A stretch of DNA of 64,000 nucleotides from Tetracentron sinense (lineage: Eukaryota > Streptophyta > Magnoliopsida > Trochodendrales > Trochodendraceae), in the NCBI GenBank assembly GCA_015143295.1, contig CM026568.1, positions 13,646,607-13,710,606 on the forward strand, in the 5' to 3' direction. A model generated the notes under the pieces. It saw only the letters and a program-made list of their open reading frames with translations, searched no databases and was not told where the DNA came from. Below are positions 1-12,205 of the stretch, in pieces (position 1 is the stretch's first letter; every line of letters starts with the position of its first letter). The translations under genes were made by a program, and so were the position numbers.

Positions 1-187
1 ATTGAATTTAGAAAACATAATTATTTTAATTAATAATTCTTATTAAGTGGATGATCAATTAATAAGAGAGATGAAGGGTCCAACATTTAGAGAATTATGA
101 TGAAAGAAGTATTATTTAATACATTTGATATTTAATTAAGTAGAGGTAAACAACTATGTCAGACTTTCATTTATCCAGTTTTGATAT

Positions 188-458
188 GGAAAATAATCAC
201 CTCCTCAGTCGGTGACGTGAGGAGGGGCATCTCGGCTCCCTTTTCTTGCGAATTGTCCCCCTTTTGACCTCTTTTAACTGTAGTTAAGATTCAATCCCTC
301 CTAGGGTTCACCCATTTACCCTTGGTTTGTTAAAAAAATAAAATAAAATAAAATATATTTATCCATAGGATTAAAAAAAACTTAACCCATTGAAGGGGCG
401 TCTTTGTGAGAGCGAGGAGCAATAGTTTGCTCCTCGCCGGTGGAGCTAACTATTGCTC
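188..458. mobile_element. MULE-type foldback MITE, terminus type A
   Basis: A 271-bp non-coding element flanked by a perfect 9-bp direct repeat TTTTGATAT (179-187 and 459-467), the target-site length of Mutator-like elements. The left terminus holds a hairpin (CCTCCTC...GAGGAGG, about 198-223). The right terminus holds a second hairpin around GAGCAATAG/CTATTGCTC (418-458). Between them lies a diverged version of the core seen throughout the window (TTAACTGTAGTTAAG, then a CACCC tract). A second copy lies in opposite orientation at 38348-38623. No transposase is encoded, so it would be mobilised in trans. The MULE assignment rests on TSD length and the relationship to the other copies. Confidence 0.75.
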
Positions 459-467
459 TTTTGATAT

Positions 468-703
468 ATATACCTAATCTTCCTTGAGGGTAAGACCCAC
501 AAAGTATGTCAGGTTTCGTATTTCCACATCCTTCCTCACAAGATGATAGTGCGAGCGAGTTAGCGAAATAAAGAGGCGTCCATACTGCCTCTCCACGATT
601 TTCCACGATTTTCTATGTTAGACCAACGAGTTATCATTTTTAAAAAAAAAAATGATGAATTTTGGCTACTAACCCTGGACAACTTATTTAAATAATAAAT
701 CTA
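468..703. other. Unassigned AT-rich spacer
   Basis: Nothing recognisable lies between two MITEs. The reading frame at 382-606 on the minus strand runs across the end of the type A MITE and does not look like a gene. Confidence 0.4.
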
Positions 704-712
704 TTTTCCTAG

Positions 713-2169
713 GGAGTCAAATCATCTTAGGTGATAACCAAATTATCACCCCTACAGGTCACCACGTGTCTCCTTTGACACTTGTGGGGGGTTTTTCTGG
801 GCTACACTTGTCAATAGCTGTTTGGCTGATAGAGCAATTAAAATATTTATACATGTAATACCTGCAAATAATATCACAAAAGAGGGGGCAGGTGTGCACC
901 CTGAAATAAGCTCCGATGATAAAGTCAGTACACATAAAAGAAGATGAATAGTAAAATCATGAGAAGCATTGGAATGCTGAGGCTTGACATTATTCCTTCA
1001 CACTTCTTTTCCTTTTCTCTTAAGGTTCACTTTTAATGGCCTTTCTTCCTCTCGTTTTTTTGTGATTGGTTGATGATTCCCTCCTCTTTTATGATCCTGA
1101 TGCACTGAGTCTCGGGGGTATTTATAGGTTTAAGCTTGGGATGCCCATAGATGACCATCGATGGCTTGGATGACCATGCCATAAGCTATTCACTCATTAC
1201 CAAATCTGTCAGACAGATCTTATGAATGACGTGGCACTCTCGGGAACCTACAATCTTTAAGTCGGTTCTAAGTCGAAAACTCATCTGAGGTGACTAGCAA
1301 TAAATGCTAGGACAGTGTTTTCCACCTAACGTCAGAGACAAATGATCGCCTCTTAAGGATCGGGTCCTACAAGTCGGTCTCGTTGTCGACATCAAGACGA
1401 GTTCGTTATCCACAACGGGGACGATACTACTGTCTTGCTGACTACGAGTTCGTTGACAGAGGACAAAGTTCTCGTTGTGAAGAACACAACGGGTTCGTTG
1501 TCAAAAACACAACGAATACGTATTGCAACAACACAAATGAGCTCGTATCCACCGTTCAACACCGAAAACATGCTTTCTGCCACAACACCAGATTAATTAC
1601 GAATTTTATCCTTTACAACACTCCTTAACCGTGGGTAAGGTTCACCCACCTATTTTTGGTTTTTTTTTTTTTTAATATTAATTCTTTTTTTAAAAATTAA
1701 AAAACTGTTTTTAATATTAAAAAAACTCTAAAAACAGTTTTTTAATTGAGATAAGTACCAATTAGTCGCCCTAAGTCAAAAATATCACCTAAAAGGACAT
1801 GATTTGAAAAGTTTTACCAAATAGGGTATGTAGTCCAATATTACCCTTATCCGTGTTGAGTTTTATATGCGTAGCTAAGGGGTTAATATGTCAAAAGCAT
1901 ACCCTATTAGGTAATAAAAATACAAAGTATACCTTTTTTGATAAATATGTTAACATGCCTTTTTAGGTAATAAAAATGCAAAGCATAACCTTTTCGGTGA
2001 ATCGCAAGAATTAATAGTTTAAAAAAAAAAACCAAAAATAGGTGGGTGAACCCTAGGGGTGTGTGAACCTTACCCACGGTTAAGGGGTGTCAAAGGAGAC
2101 AAGTGGCGACCTCTAGGCGTGATAACCGGATTTGCCAAATCCGGTTATCACCGTAGAGGATTTGACTCC
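713..2169. mobile_element. MULE-type foldback MITE, terminus type B, copy 1 (interrupted)
   Basis: Inverted termini begin GGAGTCAAATC and end GATTTGACTCC, and are flanked by a perfect 9-bp TSD TTTTCCTAG (704-712 and 2170-2178). Just inside each end is a self-complementary hairpin built from GGTGATAACC/GGTTATCACC. The arms carry the shared core (CACGTGTC, TTAACCGTGGGTAAGG, CACCCACC). A solo LTR (783-1617) split the left arm. Without it the element is about 617 bp. The middle (about 1755-2010) contains roughly 250 bp not seen in the shorter copies, with two related motifs around AGGTAATAAAAATACAAAG. Sister copies are at 50090-50420 and 55189-55587. Confidence 0.8.
783..1617 (+). mobile_element. 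Solo LTR nested in a MITE
   Basis: An 835-bp insertion starts TGTGG and ends TTTACA, so it has TG...CA termini. It is flanked by the 5-bp duplication ACACT (778-782 and 1618-1622) and splits the left arm of the surrounding MITE. A TATA-like TATTTATAGG at about 1119-1128 fits an LTR promoter, which puts the element on the plus strand. No primer-binding site, coding domain or second LTR is present, so this is most simply a solo LTR left by recombination between two LTRs. The superfamily (copia or gypsy) cannot be told from the LTR alone. Confidence 0.75.
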
Positions 2170-2178
2170 TTTTCCTAG

Positions 2179-3171
2179 GGATCTAAATGTGTCCTCATAA
2201 AAAGAAAACAAGGGCTACTGTATAATCTCTTGGAAAGAACAAAGAAAGAAGAAATAAATAGAGGTTACAAATTTCGAATAAATGCACACACATCCATTTT
2301 GATTTAAACGGTAACACACATTTATTGAGAGACAATTTAGGCTTGTGGATAGACCAAATGGATCCGCATGAAGAAAACTCCCTATTGGCTTCTTCATCGC
2401 CGCCCCATGAATAATTTTTACATAACCCCCACCCCCGCTGGAAAAAGAACAATTTAAATATGAAACGGAGTAATTACACATTTGCCACCCATAATGTGTG
2501 TAAAAAGGGAGCTCCGCACATGCAGAGCTCCACATGAAAAATAATCTCAAAAAAGAAATACACAAAGATTATGGTCCTTAATTAAACGGCACCAATTCTG
2601 AGCAAGATCACTTTATAGATATTGCAACTAAAAATACCCAGATCCAGGACCATTAGATCGACATTACAATCATTCAAGCCAAAAATCCAGTGACAACATT
2701 GTGGTTGATGTTGATAACACCTCTTCAAATAATGGTTTTGATGCTTATGTCCATATCCTCCTCTATTTCTTTCCTGCATGTTAACCCATTCTCAATCGAT
2801 CTGTTGCTAAGATTGTCTCAAGAACAAAACCAAGAAGCAAAATTGCATTGTTGTGAATAGAAGCAGCAATCAAAGGAAAAGCATGGAGAGAAATATCATA
2901 AGAGAAAAAAATTAAAAACTAAAATTTAAATTATTCAAACGATCTATTTTAAATCTTACCTCAGATTCGATCAACGGACTCCAACAAAAAACCTAAACAC
3001 CAATAGATCTGTGGTTTATTATAATCTCAGAAGCGTATTATAATCTCAAAAGCTTAAGTGCTGAGAATGAAAAGGTATTCTACGAACACCACAAGAAAAA
3101 GCCACAAACGTACCATTAGGGAGGATTCTTTTGGACATGAGAGAGAGAAAAGTGAAATATGGTGAGCCGTG
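2179..3171. other. Unassigned intergenic DNA
   Basis: About 1 kb with several short minus-strand reading frames, the longest at 2215-2565. None has a recognisable domain and they overlap one another in different frames. I see no RNA gene or repeat boundary here. Confidence 0.4.
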
Positions 3172-3425
3172 AGAGCATCTCCAACGGTGAATGCTATATT
3201 GGCTGTGCCAATTCCAAATTTGGCACAACTACAGTGTCAAAATGTCATATTTGGCACAGGCTGCTACAATAGTCTGTGCCAATTCATTTTTTTCACAATC
3301 ACAACCCCTGAGGTCGCCACGTGTCTCTTTTGACACCCCTTAACTTTGGTTAAGATTCACCCACCTCTAGGGTTCACCCACCCCTAAAAATATTTTTTTA
3401 ATATTTAAAAATAGAATTAATATTT
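3172..3425. mobile_element. MITE remnants: GAGCATCTCCAAC terminus and a single core arm
   Basis: The segment opens with GAGCATCTCCAACGG, a terminus common to many plant DNA-transposon MITEs, followed by several TTGGCACA motifs in both orientations. From about 3310 one arm of the shared core follows (GAGGTCGCCACGTGTC, then TTAACTTTGGTTAAGATTC and CACCCACC). No matching opposite arm or TSD was found, so this is a truncated or rearranged copy. Confidence 0.45.
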
Positions 3426-4183
3426 TTTTCTAAAAACCAAGGACAGAAGAATAAAATGGTAAAAAAAATATAATCGTGTGAGGGCAAAATAGTAAAAAAA
3501 TCAAATACAATCGTTCGAGGGTAAAATGGTAAAAAAATTAATCGTTGGAGGACAAAAAGGTAAATACCCAACAAAAGTCATCCTAGCACACGGTTGGAGA
3601 GATAGATGAGGCTGGGGAGAACTTCCAGAGAAATATGTGAGGGCGTAAAGAGAACTTGAGATTGTGGTCTCCTTTTATAGATGCAAGAGAAACATTAAGA
3701 AGAATAAAAAGGAAAGACAGAGAAAAGGGAAGATAGGGAAATAGGACGTCGTTTCAACTTCTCAATTCGCTGGGGGGAAATGCAGAACTCCCGGAAGCAT
3801 AGAGATCGTGGACAGCCGTTTCAAATTCTCAATTCCCTGGGGGTAAATGCAGAAATCCCAGAAGCATAGAGAACGTGGCAGCGTTATCCATTGAAAAAAC
3901 GTAAGGGAGAGAGGTGGTAGTTGTGGGATTAGAACTTGGATAATGCTACCATCACAGTCTTTGATTCGAGAGTCTGTTAGTGGAAAACACATCTCTTTCT
4001 CTTACTCTTACTCTTACGGGAAGACAATGACATATGTTTGGTCCATCAAAAGAAAGTGAAACTAAAAGTGGAACAGTCCTATCAGAATAACCTTGGGTGC
4101 AAGAGTCCAAACGGGAGGGTTGTTCAAACTTTTCTATAGCATCACGTGTCCTCCAACTTTTCTACAGCCACTTTTCATAATAA
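3426..4183. repeat. Short tandem duplications
   Basis: Positions 3426-3560 hold about four degenerate copies of a roughly 45-bp unit built on AAAATGGTAAAAAAAT and AATCGTTGGAGG. Positions 3747-3882 hold a two-copy tandem duplication of about 70 bp (GTTTCAA.TTCTCAATTC...GCATAGAGA.CGTGG). The flanking DNA is unassigned. Confidence 0.55.
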
Positions 4184-4209
4184 CTAGTAAGAAACCGGTG
4201 CGATGCACG
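4184..4209 (-). mobile_element. Helitron 3' terminus (minus strand)
   Basis: Reading the minus strand, a GC-rich hairpin (CCGTGC...GCACCGG, 4194-4209) is followed by a few bases and then CTAG at 4184-4187, with a host T beyond. This is the standard Helitron 3' end. The partner 5' end was not identified with confidence. Confidence 0.55.
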
Positions 4210-6222
4210 GAAATCCTTTTGACAAAATAATTCTCAGAATAAATTGATTACTAAAATTAATAGGCAAATTAAATATAAATCAGTAAGGTATAGGAACTGG
4301 GTTTTGCTGAAAAATGATAACATTGCACTATTATGAAGAAGTGGAGGAATTTCTCAACATTTAGGTTTGAATATATTTTTTTTTAATTCCTTGTCAATTA
4401 CATATATTATTATTCTAAACAACAATGGCGACGCTAACAATATGGTAGATTACATGTACTGTTTTCTTACAAAAATCATGTGACAATTCAGGATTGGACA
4501 GGATCTGGACTCTCCCAAGATCTACGAAGAAGAGCTGATTTGATTTTTTATTTTTATTTTTTAATTTTTAAGAGTTCATTTAGGTGTTTCCATTGATCAA
4601 TTAGTGAAAATAAACAAACCCTCTATAACCGTCCATGAATCCGAATTTCAAAATTTTTATGAGGACAAATCAGAGACATGCTTAAAAAAATAAATAAATA
4701 AATAATGGGATTGTATGATGAAGAAGAATCTATGTTTTACTTGTACTTTCGGGTCCCCATGTCCTCTCACTAGTTCCATTTATTTGCATCAGGTACTTGA
4801 ATTTTGGAACATACCAAGTATGTGACAGTAAAATATTAAAACGTTTTTTCATTGTATCTATCCAATGCTTTAGAAAATCTGTAAGAACAATACATTAGAA
4901 GCTCCAAATAAATAACAAAACCCAAAAGCAAATCCAACGAAAAAAAACTGAAAGTAAATCTCCAAAGCCTAACCCGACAGAAAACACATGCAAAAGGAGG
5001 AAAATAGAAAGGCAGCCATAAAACCAAGATACAAAAAAAAATATTAAAAAAATCATAAACCTTAAGAATATCGGATATTATGCAAACCTCTCCATCATCT
5101 CAATCTCTATCGAGCAACCACTTGCCCCCCAAAAAAACTTGCAAAACTCTTTTCCACACGGATATGCTTCTCCAAGTTATGAATTTGCAAACATCCTCCT
5201 TCAATTAATCATCTCAATCTATACCCAAACACCCCAAAAAAGGGAATCAAGAGACATAACGTAATGGGCAAATATCCAGTAACATCTAAGAGCAAAGCAC
5301 CATTGCATACCTAAAAAATCTAAGATTTGAGGGTGGCGACGGTTGAATGAAATCTGTATGCATGTTGAGCTGGGTCTGACAAGAGAATGAAGGCCTCTAA
5401 TGCAAGCATTCCTCAATCCAAGCTATCCAACATAAATACTTTTAAAAAGGATATCTAAGATGTCATATAGGTCGGATGATGAGGAGGCTTTTAAAGAGGC
5501 AGGGGTGGTGTATCTGATAAGGAGCGTCCGTTACTTGCAATTTAAAGGTAGAGAGGAGGTAAAACCGTTTCTACACGTTAAAGATGAAAGGCTGAAGCGA
5601 GCCAGATCCATAAAAAAAGATGAAAGAGGTGAAACAGTAGGGAGATATATTGGGAATGTTTTCTCTTTGAATCAAATGACCAAAAAGGGACTTATGAATG
5701 TTTTCTCTTGAAATTTAAAGGAGCCGTTTCAAGAAGGGATTTAGGAGAGATAAAATGAGAAAGAGATAATTAAATAGACACCTTATTTATACACCTGATA
5801 TGTGTCCTCAAACCATCTCTAAACCCACCACATGTCCACCTGCTTGCATTTCATAGTAAGTAATTGAGAATGAATGACCCTCTTAGGGTCAAGACCATGC
5901 TCTAAGAGCATGGGATTTCAGGTGGAGCCCACCATGTGAAATGGACCCCATCTAAAATCTCATGCTCTTAGAGTATGGTCTCGGTCCTAAGATGGTCTCA
6001 GTAGCAAAGTCCATTGAGAATTGTGACTTTTACTCTTCTATTAATAATATTTTAATTAAGGTGAGTGGAGTCCACATCTTAATAATTTAAGAGAAGAAAT
6101 AGATATAGGTGACACATGATATAAAGCTATTGGTTAGAGGGTGTACCATGTGACACCAATTTGAAGATAATAGAAAGTAATGGAGTGTGCCACGTGGAAC
6201 CAACCGGCATATAGTATTAGTA
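4210..6222. other. Unassigned DNA, possibly Helitron body, with a small foldback
   Basis: Mostly featureless AT-rich sequence. At 5877-5997 there is a roughly 120-bp foldback. Its arms (GACCCTCTTAGG and CCTAAGATGGTC) enclose the palindromes CATGCTCTAAGAGCATG and CATGCTCTTAGAGTATG. No clear TSD was seen for it. The plus-strand frame at 5460-5711 shows no recognisable domain. Confidence 0.4.
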
Positions 6223-6248
6223 CTAGCAATGACCCCATGCGATGCATG
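6223..6248 (-). mobile_element. Helitron 3' terminus (minus strand)
   Basis: CTAG at 6223-6226 with a hairpin CATGCGATGCATG at 6236-6248, read on the minus strand. The matching 5' end could be the one at 19695. In that case the Tat-like retrotransposon between them inserted into this Helitron. Confidence 0.5.
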
Positions 6249-6622
6249 AGCGTGATAAAAAATGCAAAATAATAAATACTATATGTTGTAAGGTATGGGC
6301 ATTATGAAATCTATTCTTTAAGGAGCCACGAAAAGACTTCGAAGGTGATTCAATTGTCAGTAGGTTTCATAATGTATGGCATGTGAGGGACAATGGTTGG
6401 TCTAAAGAATTTCTTTTGCATACTGCCGTCCCAGCCACAAATGTGAGACTTCTAACCAACACTGTCACCTGTTTGCTATTGGGTCGTATTTCACCAACCT
6501 CCTTGTGTTGTCACGGATAAGGATTGCCACTAAGGTATCCCTACAAGATCCTATTGTTATTTATTTGTGTAAAAAAAAGTCATTTATTTGTATAACTTCG
6601 ATAAAATCCAGGTACTCACAGC

Positions 6623-6640
6623 TGGCGACTCCACTGGGGA
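6623..6640 (+). promoter_or_regulatory. Primer-binding site, Arg-tRNA type
   Basis: TGGCGACTCCACTGGGGA begins two bases after the CACA that ends the 5' LTR remnant. It resembles the Arg-tRNA 3' complement used as primer site by Ogre/Tat-type Ty3/gypsy elements. It fixes the element's left boundary and orientation. Confidence 0.7.
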
Positions 6641-7596
6641 CTCTGGTTTCGCAGACCAGTATTCAAACCAAAATCTAAGTCTAAATCAAATACCGGAAAC
6701 CACATCAGAATCTTTCAATTTCATCTATATATTATTTCATCCATTTTTTTTTATTAAAACCTCGGACATTTGTTTGCAAAACTTAGCAACATGCCTAGGG
6801 TTCCATTTTTATTTATTGCTTGATTTTAATTGATGCATTCATATTAATTGCATAATAAAAACCCTACACCTATCTAGATTGGATCCGGTAAGCTTACAAT
6901 CGAGGGATGGTTATCCCCGATGCTGAAGCCCAAAGATCTGTGGAAAGTACTGGTTGTAGACCGAGAAATGGTTATCTCCGGTAAACACGACTGATCTTTC
7001 CTGCTTACACCAATCGTCCCTTTTCAGGTATGTTCTATACCGGGGAGTCGCATATACGGTCAAGTGCTCCTCAACCTTATAGTCAAACCCTGTATATACC
7101 AACATAAGCATGTAGATTATAAATCGTTGTTTGGGCGTAAACCAAGAGCTACCCATCAGGAGGGACAACCTTATCCCTATTCTATTCTTGGTTTAAGCTG
7201 CTCCCTCATTTCTGCTTAGATATAGGGATTTCCTTATCCCTATACCTAACCTATTTTGGAGCTTGTGTGAGCCCTATTTTATGTTAGATAGGTGTGAACC
7301 CTAACTACCCTTCTTAGCCAACTCAACACATGTGTGAGGCTAATACCCTAGATCAAACTGGTCCAGGGGGCAACCAACCAACCCACATTAAAATGGGCTG
7401 TATGGACTCTCCTTTTTTTTTTCAGTTTTATCTTATCCCATTTGGGCTCTGGTTTCCTACAACCCAGATAAATGAAATGGACTCCTATCCACTCACCCCA
7501 ATGGGTTACACACGTTGAATTAGCTTACCCTTAAAATATGTTAATTCTTTCAATTCAATTCATTCAATTTCATTTCAAATCTCAATTCCTATCAGC
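6641..7596 (+). other. Leader of the Tat-like element
   Basis: Non-coding sequence between the primer site and the leader tandem repeat. It includes related motifs around GGTTATC-CC-GATG/GGTAAAC. No conserved protein was seen; the short frames at 6588-6833, 6911-7168 and 7330-7518 have no recognisable domain. Confidence 0.4.
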
Positions 7597-8300
7597 ATCA
7601 TCCATTTTCTGAGTTTACATCTAAACTCAGGTTTTTTAGTCAAAATTTATTTTGATTAACCTGGCATCATCCATTTTTCTGAGTTATATCTAACTCAGGT
7701 TTTTTTTTTTTTTAGTCAAAATTTATTTTGATTAATCCATACCAACCCATCCATTTGCTGAGTTATATCTAACTCAGGTTTTTTCTTTAGTCAAAATTTA
7801 TTTTGATTAATCCATACCAACCCATCAATTTGCTGAGTTACATCTAACTCAGGTTTTTTTTTTAGTCAAAATTTATTTTGATTAATCCATACCAACCCAT
7901 CCATTTGCTGAGTTACATCTAACTCAGGTTTTTTTTAGTCAAAATTTATTTTGATTAATATCCAATCCATACCAACCCATCCATCTTCTGAGTTACATCT
8001 AACTCAGGTTTTTTTAGTCAAAATTTATTTTGACCAATCCATACCAACCCATCCATCTTCCGAGTTATTTCTAACTCAGGTTTTTTTAGTCAAAATTTAT
8101 TTTGACTAATATCTCATCCACTTGTCTACATCACCCTTATTCATCATCTGAGTTTCCATCTAACTCAGGTTTTTACCAAAACTCATTTTGGTCAATTCAC
8201 ATTTAATCCATTTCAATTCATTTCATTACTATTCTTTATCTAAGTTTACATCAAACTCAGGTATTATTTTTTTAGTCAAAATTTGTTTTGATTAATTCAC
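7597..8300 (+). repeat. Leader tandem repeat, about 75-90 bp unit
   Basis: Roughly nine imperfect copies of a unit reading TGAGTTACATCTAACTCAGG, then a T-run, then AGTCAAAATTTATTTTGATTAAT and CCATACCAACCCATCC. Each unit contains an inverted pair (GAGTTA...TAACTC) and an AAAATTTATTTT palindrome. Copies diverge toward the right end. The array lies between the primer site and gag. Confidence 0.75.
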
Positions 8301-8993
8301 ATTCAATCCATTGGACTTAATCATTCTCATTCAATTTCATTTCAAAAAGTTCATTTCTATTGTTTCCATTAAGATTCAATTCATTTATTAGCATCATCAG
8401 CATTCATCATTTTATTCTCAGTTTAATCAGTCATTTCTTTCAAAATCCAAAATTATTATGCTCAAAAATTCAATTTCATCATGTGTATATTAGTCAAGTT
8501 TGATCCATCTGCATGCAATATCACATTGGCAAATGGTCCTTCAAAATTGGGTAATTTCATCAAGCCACAGGGATTCTCCTAGGCTATGAACTAATGATGC
8601 TAGCAAAAAACAAAAGAGGTCCAACACTCACATCAATGCCCTAGACCAACAAATCACATATCCAAGGGGCATATCACGGTTGTTTGATTTTGTTACCCCT
8701 TTATTGAAAGATCAGTAATAGGATCTGACCCAAGCACACAACACTCAGCACCCATTCCTTCATCATTGTATAAACAGAATGTTGTCCATTTGTATGAAGG
8801 GTCCATCAACATGTCTTGCAACACATCTTGTGCATGATCATCATCATCCTGTATATCACCATCTCACATTTTATGCATGCTCTCGTCATCTTCTATGTCA
8901 TGCATGTTATGTACCATCATTTAAGTTATCATGTCATCACTTACACACCATCATTTCATCTTTTGAGTCTCATGTCTAGCGTCAACTCGCTCT
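8301..8993 (+). other. Leader between tandem repeat and gag fragment
   Basis: Non-coding sequence rich in TCATT and CATCATC runs. Short plus-strand frames at 8779-9019 are low-complexity and do not look like genes. Confidence 0.35.
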
Positions 8994-9557
8994 ATGTTCT
9001 CAGTTCTTATCCTTTCTGAGCAGACGATCCAGAGGCAATCATTTGAAGAAATGGAGCATGAGGAAGCATTAAATGATCACGAAGGAATCATAGAAACCTT
9101 TCGCAGGGAAGAGCTCAGAGCCCTTCTGAGTGACGTCGCCTATATTCTGAATGGATTCCAAGAAGTACAGGGGCAAAACCTAAACCACTCACGGATCATC
9201 GAACAAGTCAACCAAAACCAAAACCAAGTTCTCACACCACAACAAGTGCGGACGTTACCTAGAAACTTTACCCCACTACCGTGTAAGCTCAACCAACTTT
9301 TACCCTTGCTCATACAGAAGAAACTGGTTCAGCCTCGAGATCCTACACCACCACCAACCCGTCCCTCACCCGGTTTTCGCATGGACCAATATTGTTCATT
9401 CCATCAAGCCATTGGGCATGACACTGACCGATGTATGCTTTTGAAGCATGTAGTCCAAGATTTAATTGACCAGGGCGATATTATAATAGGACCAGATATC
9501 ATCCTTGGAATTGGGTATCCTTTTCACCAAAACAAGTCCATCCATTCGACCCAATGA
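8994..9557 (+). pseudogene. gag: Gag C-terminal fragment of a Tat-lineage gypsy element
   Basis: A 187-residue frame; the more gag-like start is the internal Met near 9051 (MEHEEALNDHEG). The second half shows hallmarks of Tat/Ogre Gag: a TPLPCKLNQLLPLLIQKKLV segment near residues 92-112, a proline-rich linker (PTPPPTRPSPGF), then a knuckle-like block with Tyr-Cys-x2-His and GHDTDRC, followed by LKHVVQDLIDQGDI. The structural protein would form the virus-like particle and package RNA. It is far shorter than a full Gag, and no pol frame follows, so it is a remnant. Downstream sequence quickly loses coding character. Confidence 0.7.
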
Positions 9558-11984
9558 GTGGCCTCTGTACCATCTAAGCTTCCAAGACAGAAGAGATGAT
9601 TGAAGCATCACCAGCAAGCTTGCTACTATGAGATTGATCAGACCATGTTTCAAACTTCGTCTGTTCAAGTTTCTTTTTGTTTTTTGTTGGCCCCAGTGGT
9701 CAAGGAAGTCTGTAAAAATTCCCTTTTTTGAGTCAAGTCCTGTATAGTCCTTTTCTATAAAATGGTACTTTTTCCAAACATGACTCCACCTTTATGCACA
9801 AAAAAAAATAATAATAAGTTCATGATGGTACGACCTAAATCTTCTCAGAAGAGTTAGTGATTTAAAGCCACCCAAAAAAATATATTCTCATGCTAACTAA
9901 GCTTGTTGGTCTAATGAGGGATTGCCCAAACATTCACCAAGTCATCCACTTCATAGTACCCAGGGGCAGCATATGTCAATGAGCAGAAGAGAGACCTCTC
10001 GAAAAGAGACCCTCGACCTCGCTGAGCCAAGCCAAGTAAGAGAAAGCTCAAATAATGACCCTAAGCATGCAAAGATTAGCACCTTGCTAAGCCAAGTGCT
10101 AAGAGTGCACGGATACTACCTGCAAAATACTTGCATAATCCCCTGAAACACTCAATTCCCTCCACCAATTTCAAGTCTCCAACCGTCAATACAAGCAGGG
10201 CATTCACTGAGCAGATTGGGGCATCATCGAGATAGACATCTTACAGTCTAAGACATGGGGAATGCCACCATTTGAAGCTTGATGGTTCACGCACTGAAGT
10301 AATACTGTACAATATGAGAAGTCAAACTATCAAACCTCAGTAAAAGGTAGATACTTGTACGAACAAAGTCAGAAGAAGCAGAACAGACTCTAGTGTATCT
10401 AAAGTAGTTGAACAACCATATCAGTCAGGGCTACAAGCCAGAGCATTGGAGGAAGATGATCCCATCTTCACACAAGAATCATTCGCTCATTCAAATACCA
10501 GGGGCAAAATATGTCCATTTTTGAAGGCTCATACGGTTGGTCAAAGATTCTCTGAATACTCTTCGGTTCAACCGCATGGATGACGAAGACCTCCTAGAGC
10601 CTGTCTGCATAGATCAGATCAGAAGAAAGCACCATGCTCAAGATCTTGTCAAGAAACTGCCTGTACTCTTAATCACTTTGGGAAATGAAAGAAGGCCATG
10701 TTTGGCATACCATTCCTCCCTATTTATAACCCATCAAAATTCATGAAGACCGCTAGTTAGCCCTTCGAGCCTAATAGCCTTTCTTTTACTAAACCTTCGT
10801 AGTGGGACGCCCCATGCAAAAGTTTTTACATGCCTGAACTACGTCATGACCTGATCCTGAAAAGGGTACGTAGGCAGCCTGAAAAACAGGCGCGGTCAAA
10901 TCAATCAGCTTTCTTAAGCAAACTAAAGTGTCTCAAAAAGAAAAATCAATCAAAAGCCAAAGGGAAAGGCAAAATTCAAAGTTCAAAAAAAAAAAAAAAA
11001 AAGGGTTAAAGCTCTACAAAAATGCTCAAGAAAGCTCAAAGCGAAAAGGGTGTCCCAAGATTTCGACCCCCTAACCTACGTTTTGTCCTATCCTAAGTCC
11101 TCCTAGATCCCTCAGAGATTAAGAGTACTGGCAAATTGACAGACAAGTATCCAACAGCTGTATCAAATCCACCAAGCAATGACAGGAGAGGACAGTTCGA
11201 CTCAGAAAATCGCAGGCCCAGTGAAAACCAGAAATGGCACTAAGGCGCAAAAATCATGCAAGCCCAGCCTTGATGTTGTTATCAGGGGCAAAAAAGGGAA
11301 CAAGAAAATCAACTTCGCAGGCATGAGTGAAAACAGGAAACGGCCTCATTGCGCAAAAATTATGTGATCCCCAGACTTGGTCATTCCAAGGATAAAAAAG
11401 GGAAAAGTTGAACTCCGGTAACAGGATCCTGACAACAGTTATCCCAGATCCCCGACAACATATCTGCAAGCAACTCAGACTGAAGAACTCAACGTCGTTT
11501 GTAATCCGAAGCCCTTGGCTCCAAGCAAGACCAGATTCAGCATGCAATAAAGTCAGAGTTGAGTAACTATCTTCCTTGGCTGAGCCCAAAAGATCGACAT
11601 TGCTCGTTGCTATATCCTGCCCTATGGGGGCAAAGCATTAAAATCTTCAGTAAGGGCAAACCCCTCACAAACCAACAAGCAAAGAAAGCACTTATTTTGA
11701 AAAACTCAAAAGCTATTTGTTTTCAAAAGGTTTTATTTTTGTCTATAATCGGTGTCCAATGTGTCTTATGACTTGGTCGAAATCAATCTCCCTATAGCAA
11801 GCTCTCCAACAAAAGCAGGCAAAGCCTAGGATCTCAAGTCATCAAGAAGCGAGAGCAAGACTGGATTATAGAGCGAGTCATGTTTTTCATATTCATCGCA
11901 TGTCATGCATACGCATATGTCAACTAAATCGCACGTTGTACATGCTTCACAAATTGCACACCAACACATGGACATTCACACCCA
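9558..11984 (+). other. Degenerate internal region of the Tat-like element
   Basis: About 2.4 kb with only short frames in shifting registers (9922-10146, 10537-10746, 11179-11367, 11559-11771). At 10838-10905 there is a motif block (GAACTACGTCATGACCTGAT, then GGGTACGTAGGCAGCCTGA) that resembles the block at about 17150-17205 inside the 3' LTR. That suggests a piece of a related LTR embedded in the internal region. AGGGGCAAA-type purine blocks recur at 10501, 11285 and 11629. Confidence 0.45.
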
Positions 11985-12205
11985 TTTCCATTATCTTTGT
12001 TAGCCACCCTCATTCGGTGCACCCCAGATACATCATGTTTGATGCGTCATTTTTTTGTTAGCCACCCTCATTCGGTGCACCCCAGATACATTATGTTTGA
12101 TGCGTCACTCTTTGTTAGTCACCTCATTCAGTGCACCTCATGTTGCATCGCATCCGATGCATCGCTCCGTATTAGCCACCTCATTTGGTGCACCCCTTGA
12201 TATGT
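11985..12205 (+). repeat. 58-bp tandem repeat, about 4 copies
   Basis: The unit contains GTTAGCCACCCTCATTCGGT, GCACCCCAGATACAT and ATGTTTGATGCGTCA. The first two copies (about 11998-12114) are nearly identical. The last two are diverged and slightly shorter. Confidence 0.75.

Noticed and set aside
2215..2565. 116-residue minus-strand frame
   Set aside because: Cysteine- and aromatic-rich by chance, overlaps another frame, no signal or domain pattern recognised.
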